A DNA stretch of 9,313 bases from 1XD8-76 sp051880335 (lineage in GTDB: Bacteria; Bacillota; Clostridia; Lachnospirales; Lachnospiraceae), in NCBI GenBank assembly GCA_051880335.1, contig JBJENT010000197.1:1-9313 (forward strand). The letters are read 5' to 3'. The notes below the pieces were generated by a model that saw only the letters and a list, made by a program, of their open reading frames with translations, had not been told where the DNA came from and did no database searches. Positions 5,747-9,313 of this stretch are shown here, piece after piece. A program made the translations under genes and the position numbers. The first letter of the stretch is position 1. The number at the start of each line of letters is the position of its first letter.

Positions 5747-6685
5747 ATGAGTAAAATTTCAATTGTGGTTCCGGTTTATTACAATTCAGATACGCTGGAA
5801 CTTTTATACGCAGATATGAAAGAAAAAATCCTGGGAAAACTGGGGGACTACGAAATTGTCTTTGTAGATGATGGCTCCGGTGACAATTCCTGGGAGATCA
5901 TGAATCAGCTACGTATGCAGGATTCCAATATCAAATGCGTAAAGCTTTCCAGAAACTTCGGAGAGCACGCAGCACTGCTTGCCGGTCTGTCTGCATGTAC
6001 GGGTGACTGTGCTGTAACAAAACAGGCTGATTTGCAGGAAGACTCCACGATTATCCTGGAAATGTATGAAAGCTGGAAACGGGGAAATAAGGTCGTTCTG
6101 GCAGTGCGTAAGGAAAGAAAGGAAAATCCGGTAAAGGTTTTCTTTGCCAACATGTATTATGCCCTGATCCGCAAGATTGTGAACAAAAATATGCCGGTTG
6201 GTGGCTGCGACTGTTATCTGGTAGACCGGAAAGTCATTGAAGTACTGGAACGACTGGATGAAAAGAACTCGTCCCTTACCTTACAGGTACTTTGGGTTGG
6301 CTTTAAGACAGATAAAATCTATTTTGTCAGACAGGACCGTGAAATCGGAGAATCCAGATGGACTTTATCCAAGAAAGTGAAGCTGGTTATGGACTCTGTG
6401 ATGAGTTTCTCCTATTTCCCACTACGTTTTATGTCCACTATCGGTATTATTTTTAATATTCTTGCTGCTATTCTGCTGATTAGTGTTATTGTAGAGAAAT
6501 TTACAAAAGGTACTCCAATTGCCGGCTGGGCATCTCTTATGTGCGTGATACTTTGTTCTTCCGGTATGATTATGTTGATGCTGGGTATTCTGGGTGAGTA
6601 TATCTGGAGAACACTGGATGCTGCCAGAACCAGACCACCGTATATTGTTGACGAAGTAAAAAACGGAAACGAAGAGGAAGCATAG
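5747..6685 (+). CDS. GT2 family membrane glycosyltransferase, GtrB/DPM1-like (undecaprenyl-phosphate sugar transferase)
   Basis: 312 residues, as usual for GtrB/ArnC/YfdH-type enzymes. The GT-A domain is about 1-220: ISIVVPVYYNSDTLELL (4-20), VDDGSGDNSWEI (40-51), KLSRNFGEHAALLAGL (66-81), KQADLQED (92-99), and a late RQDREIGESRWTLSKK (195-210) amphipathic region. Two membrane helices follow at about 230-250 and 261-284, then LGEYIWRTLDAARTRPPY (282-299). Relatives move a sugar from its nucleotide to undecaprenyl or dolichyl phosphate on the inner membrane face. The canonical metal-binding DADLQD is here QADLQE: the first aspartate is Q93, while D95 and Q97 are kept. The gene lies one base after the ketoisomerase relative and before the large membrane protein. 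The nucleotide sugar made by its neighbours is therefore its likely donor (inference). The start at 5747 has AGAAGAG (5736-5742) inside the previous gene's end. Confidence 0.88.
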   Translation: MSKISIVVPVYYNSDTLELLYADMKEKILGKLGDYEIVFVDDGSGDNSWEIMNQLRMQDSNIKCVKLSRNFGEHAALLAGLSACTGDCAVTKQADLQEDSTIILEMYESWKRGNKVVLAVRKERKENPVKVFFANMYYALIRKIVNKNMPVGGCDCYLVDRKVIEVLERLDEKNSSLTLQVLWVGFKTDKIYFVRQDREIGESRWTLSKKVKLVMDSVMSFSYFPLRFMSTIGIIFNILAAILLISVIVEKFTKGTPIAGWASLMCVILCSSGMIMLMLGILGEYIWRTLDAARTRPPYIVDEVKNGNEEEA

Positions 6686-6733
6686 TATAGAAGAAAAATC
6701 ATAGATAGAAGAATCTTGGTTAGAGTTGGTTTT

Positions 6734-8524
6734 ATGAAAAAAAGCATCTTACAGTATCAAAAACAGATTTCTGTTATATTGATTGTGTTCAGCATTTTTG
6801 CATCTGTAAAAATGCTTTTTTTTGCTTACGGTTTAGATGAAGAATATCAGCTTGTGATGTCCTACCGAAGTGCCATGGGGGAAAGGCTTTTTTTCAGTAT
6901 GTGGGAGCCACATCAGTCTTCTGCCTTTTTGTGCAGTCTTTTCATGAAGCCATATTTGCATTTGGTTGGTACCACAGGAATTGTACTTTATCTTAGATTG
7001 GTAGGAACACTAATTCATTTAGCAGTCAGTGTTTATTTTTATCATGTGATGAAGGAAATCATAAAACCGGGATATGCCTGGTTGCTGGCGCTGATTTATT
7101 ATAATACCATTCCAAAGCAGATCATGATGCCTGAGTTTGGTATCATGCAGGTTTGGTTCTTTACACTGATGATGCTGTTTTTGCTTCAATACTATCGAAA
7201 AGAAAAGCCAATTAAATATCTTATTTTAGCGGCAATATCACTGGTTTTTGAAGTTTTATCCTATCCATCCTGCCTGATTCTGTATCCTTTTGTATTGGTG
7301 GTGCTTTATAAAAGATCCGGCAATACGAAATGGAAAGATATGGGAATCCTTACAGCAGTCTGTGGTGGCTGCGGCATTGGATATCTGGGCATGTTGCTTC
7401 GGGGAAGAAGCTTATCAGAGTTGCTGGATACGATTGCTCTTATTTTAGCGGGAGATGTAACCCATGGAGCATCGATTTTCCAGAAGCTGCTTTCTGTGGC
7501 CGGTAATCTGCTATATCTGGGATCTTTGACTGCACTGGTCATAGCTATAGCGCTGCTTGTGGAGAGACTTTTAAAAAAACGTCTGGAAAAGCGCAGAAAA
7601 GATTCCGGGTTTGCAGGAGATAATTTGGATGAAGCAGATGATGCAGATGATACAATAGACTTTCAAAAGAAGAAAACGGTTTGCAGGGTTTGCCTTGCGG
7701 TTCTGTTTGCCTGTGTGTTAGAGGTGATTTACTGGACTGTTCTGAATCAGGGATACGAAACCATGCAGATCCATCTGGTCGTGATAACGGTTGTGGGATT
7801 GGCAGGATATGGTAAGATTCGGAAAAAAGAAGTGGTGCAGACCAGTCGGATTCTGGTGGATGGAATCATCGGTTCCGGGATTTCACTGATAGCAGTTGTC
7901 TATTTGACTGATCTTACACTGATAGATTCTCTGCCCCATGCCATGCTTGCTGCTTTCTTTGCAGTGGTATTGTTTTTACAGCAGACCGAAACGGTGGATT
8001 GTGATAATAAAAAAACATCCAAAACCTGGATCTATTTGATGTTGGTAGTCTGGTGCCTGACAGCCATATTTGGAAAAGGATATACTCTTCGGTCCGGTAC
8101 ATCTTATAATAACGTACTGGAAAGTGGCGGGATTTTGAAATACGGACCGGCTATGGGAACTATCTCTAATTATATGGGGGCTTATGTCTATAACTGTGAT
8201 TATGAGGACTGGCAAACCTATTTGCAGGATGGAGACAGGGTTCTGGTCGTAGTGGATCAGGTAATGAATCTGGGAACTACGCAATATTTATTTAAAGATG
8301 TGACGATTTCCCATTTTTCCATTGTCAATCCGACCGCTTATGATGAGAGGTTGATAGATTATTGGAAGATGTTCCCTGAGAAAGAACCCAATGTTATCAT
8401 TGTGGATTGCTGGTATGGCGAACTTATGACGGATCCGGACAGTTATATCATGAAATATATTGAAAATGATTTTGGATATACTCAGGTAAATGATGGCAGA
8501 TATATCCGTATATATAGAAAGTAG
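6734..8524 (+). CDS. Large polytopic membrane protein, GT-C-like (GtrC-type glycosyltransferase candidate)
   Basis: 596 residues from the ATG at 6734. A TTG at 6716 would add six residues (LVRVGF), but that start has no well-placed ribosome binding site, so I prefer the ATG. The first helix is about 11-32, followed by an acidic DEEYQ at 35-39 in the first outside loop, where GT-C transferases carry their catalytic D/E motif. Further helices are near 81-104, 113-125, 137-153, 161-193, 205-222, 254-277, 316-337, 343-359, 376-391, 399-417 and 431-447. A charged loop (278-314) is basic, then very acidic (DNLDEADDADDTIDF). The last 145 residues (about 450-596) are soluble, with DRVLVVVDQV and NVIIVDCWYGELM strands, and probably face outside. 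As the gene after a GtrA and GtrB pair, it fits the variable third component that moves the sugar from undecaprenyl phosphate to an extracellular acceptor. I do not recognise a named family; GT-C is an inference from topology and DEEYQ. Confidence 0.72.
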   Translation: MKKSILQYQKQISVILIVFSIFASVKMLFFAYGLDEEYQLVMSYRSAMGERLFFSMWEPHQSSAFLCSLFMKPYLHLVGTTGIVLYLRLVGTLIHLAVSVYFYHVMKEIIKPGYAWLLALIYYNTIPKQIMMPEFGIMQVWFFTLMMLFLLQYYRKEKPIKYLILAAISLVFEVLSYPSCLILYPFVLVVLYKRSGNTKWKDMGILTAVCGGCGIGYLGMLLRGRSLSELLDTIALILAGDVTHGASIFQKLLSVAGNLLYLGSLTALVIAIALLVERLLKKRLEKRRKDSGFAGDNLDEADDADDTIDFQKKKTVCRVCLAVLFACVLEVIYWTVLNQGYETMQIHLVVITVVGLAGYGKIRKKEVVQTSRILVDGIIGSGISLIAVVYLTDLTLIDSLPHAMLAAFFAVVLFLQQTETVDCDNKKTSKTWIYLMLVVWCLTAIFGKGYTLRSGTSYNNVLESGGILKYGPAMGTISNYMGAYVYNCDYEDWQTYLQDGDRVLVVVDQVMNLGTTQYLFKDVTISHFSIVNPTAYDERLIDYWKMFPEKEPNVIIVDCWYGELMTDPDSYIMKYIENDFGYTQVNDGRYIRIYRK

Positions 8525-8546
8525 GAAACGAAAATAGAAAGAATCG

Positions 8547-8553
8547 AAAGGAG
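8547..8553 (+). promoter_or_regulatory. Ribosome binding site of the FMN dehydrogenase gene
   Basis: AAAGGAG with seven bases before the ATG at 8561, the strongest Shine-Dalgarno match in the window. It fixes the start of a gene that is cut by the window end. Confidence 0.8.
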
Positions 8554-8560
8554 AAAAGAA

Positions 8561-9313
8561 ATGAATTACCAGGAAGTGTTGGAAGAAGCAAGAGGATGTA
8601 TTGGAAAGTATTGCAAGGCGTGCCCGGTTTGTAATGGCAGAGCCTGCAGAAATCAGATACCGGGACCGGGTGCCAAAGGAAGCGGTGACGGAGCAATTCG
8701 AAACTATGATAAATGGCAGGAAATCAGAGTCAATATGGATACCCTGTTTGAAAACAGTCCCATTGACACCTCTGTGGAACTGTTTGGAAAAACCTTTAAA
8801 TATCCGTTTTTTGCTGGTCCGGTCGGTGCTGTGAATGTTCATTATGGTGAAAAATATAATGACCTTTCCTACAATGATATTCTGGTGCAGTCCTGCGCAG
8901 ATATGGGAATCGCAGCATTTACAGGGGATGGTGTGGTACCGGAGGTAATGAAATATGCAACCGACGCTATCAAAAAAGCCGGAGGAATCGGCGTACCTAC
9001 AGTAAAACCATGGAACATTGATACCATCCGTGAAAAAATGGAAATGGTTCGTGAATGTGGCAGCTTTGCTGTTGCCATGGACGTGGATGCAGCTGGTCTT
9101 CCATTCCTGAAAAATATGACTCCACCGGCAGGCTCCAAGTCTGTTTCAGATTTGAAAGAAATTACCAAGCTGGTAGCGGTTCCATTTATTGTAAAGGGCG
9201 TTATGACAGTGAGAGGAGCTCTGAAGGCAAAAGCATCAGGTGCCTCTGCAATTATTGTATCCAACCATGGTGGACGTGTACTGGATCAGTGTCCTTCCAC
9301 TGCGGAAGTTCTT
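8561..9313 (+). CDS. FMN-dependent alpha-hydroxy-acid dehydrogenase, N-terminal 251 codons (3' end outside window)
   Basis: The frame is open from the ATG at 8561 to the last base. The product resembles the FMN-binding TIM-barrel family of lactate, glycolate and mandelate oxidising enzymes. Visible parts are YPFFAGPVGAVN (81-92), GIAAFTGDG (116-124), GIGVPTVKPWN (142-152), AVAMDVDAAG (170-179), FIVKGV with K212, and IIVSNHGGRVLD with H236 and R239. K212, H236 and R239 have the spacing of K230, H254 and R257 in glycolate oxidase, the flavin lysine, catalytic base and substrate arginine. The rest of the barrel lies outside the window. The N-terminus is unusual for the family, with five cysteines C13-x4-C18-x2-C21-x2-C24-x4-C29, followed by a glycine-rich IPGPGAKGSGDG. 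They may bind an iron-sulfur cluster or metal, or be redox-active; no such role is shown here. It starts 36 bases after the membrane protein with no terminator between, so it may be co-transcribed, although no functional link to glycosylation is evident. Confidence 0.88.
   Translation, partial: MNYQEVLEEARGCIGKYCKACPVCNGRACRNQIPGPGAKGSGDGAIRNYDKWQEIRVNMDTLFENSPIDTSVELFGKTFKYPFFAGPVGAVNVHYGEKYNDLSYNDILVQSCADMGIAAFTGDGVVPEVMKYATDAIKKAGGIGVPTVKPWNIDTIREKMEMVRECGSFAVAMDVDAAGLPFLKNMTPPAGSKSVSDLKEITKLVAVPFIVKGVMTVRGALKAKASGASAIIVSNHGGRVLDQCPSTAEVL

Noticed and set aside
6686..6715. Short direct repeat (ATAGAAGAAAAATC and ATAGAAGAATC) between the GT2 and membrane protein genes
   Set aside because: Low-complexity purine sequence in a short spacer; too small and too simple to support a function.
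6716..6733. TTG start adding six residues to the large membrane protein
   Set aside because: The purine run before it is too close to the TTG; the ATG at 6734 puts a normal MKK start directly before the first membrane helix.
8601..8834. Plus-strand 77-codon open frame
   Set aside because: It is an out-of-frame shadow of the FMN dehydrogenase gene, which has a strong ribosome binding site and family motifs.

Overview
The window looks like chromosomal DNA of a Gram-positive clostridium, most probably a gut Lachnospiraceae. This rests on moderate-to-low GC, purine-rich AGGAG-type ribosome binding sites, tight same-strand gene packing, and remembered family resemblance of several proteins (the Fe-ADH/ALDH fusion, the HAN-type FdtA relative and the Cys-rich FMN dehydrogenase). 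No species can be named. All eight supported genes lie on the plus strand. I found no RNA gene, insertion sequence, CRISPR array or convincing rho-independent terminator, and no gene-free stretch longer than about 200 bases.

Layout. (1) 2-277: the C-terminal end of an EamA/DMT-type membrane transporter, cut by the window edge. (2) 366-2972: a large gene fusing an iron-dependent alcohol dehydrogenase (N-terminal) to a class-3-type, non-acylating aldehyde dehydrogenase (C-terminal). This is the reverse domain order, and a different ALDH class, from AdhE. (3) 2973-3173: the largest intergenic region, holding an imperfect 54-base in-frame duplication of the fusion gene's 3' end, a small palindrome or hairpin, and a good sigma-70-type promoter with an extended -10. 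(4) 3174-8524: a run of six genes: an AllA-family cupin-like protein, a GtrA-type membrane protein, a DegT-type sugar aminotransferase, an FdtA/WxcM-like sugar ketoisomerase relative, a GtrB-type membrane glycosyltransferase and a large polytopic GT-C-like membrane protein. (5) 8561 to the window end: the first 251 codons of an FMN-dependent alpha-hydroxy-acid dehydrogenase with a cysteine-rich N-terminus.

How the genes may work together. The centre looks like a three-component (GtrA/GtrB/GtrC-like) surface glycosylation cassette with two sugar-nucleotide enzymes placed inside it. On that reading, the ketoisomerase relative and the DegT enzyme make a nucleotide-linked 3-amino-3,6-dideoxyhexose. 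The GT2 enzyme loads the sugar onto undecaprenyl phosphate, GtrA helps it across the membrane, and the 596-residue membrane protein transfers it to an extracellular polymer or protein. The nucleotidyltransferase, the 4,6-dehydratase and any N-acetyltransferase are not in the window. Two expected active-site positions are changed (HAH to HAN in the ketoisomerase relative; DAD to QAD in the GT2), so the sugar and the chemistry may not be the textbook ones. The flanking dehydrogenases are probably unrelated metabolic genes.
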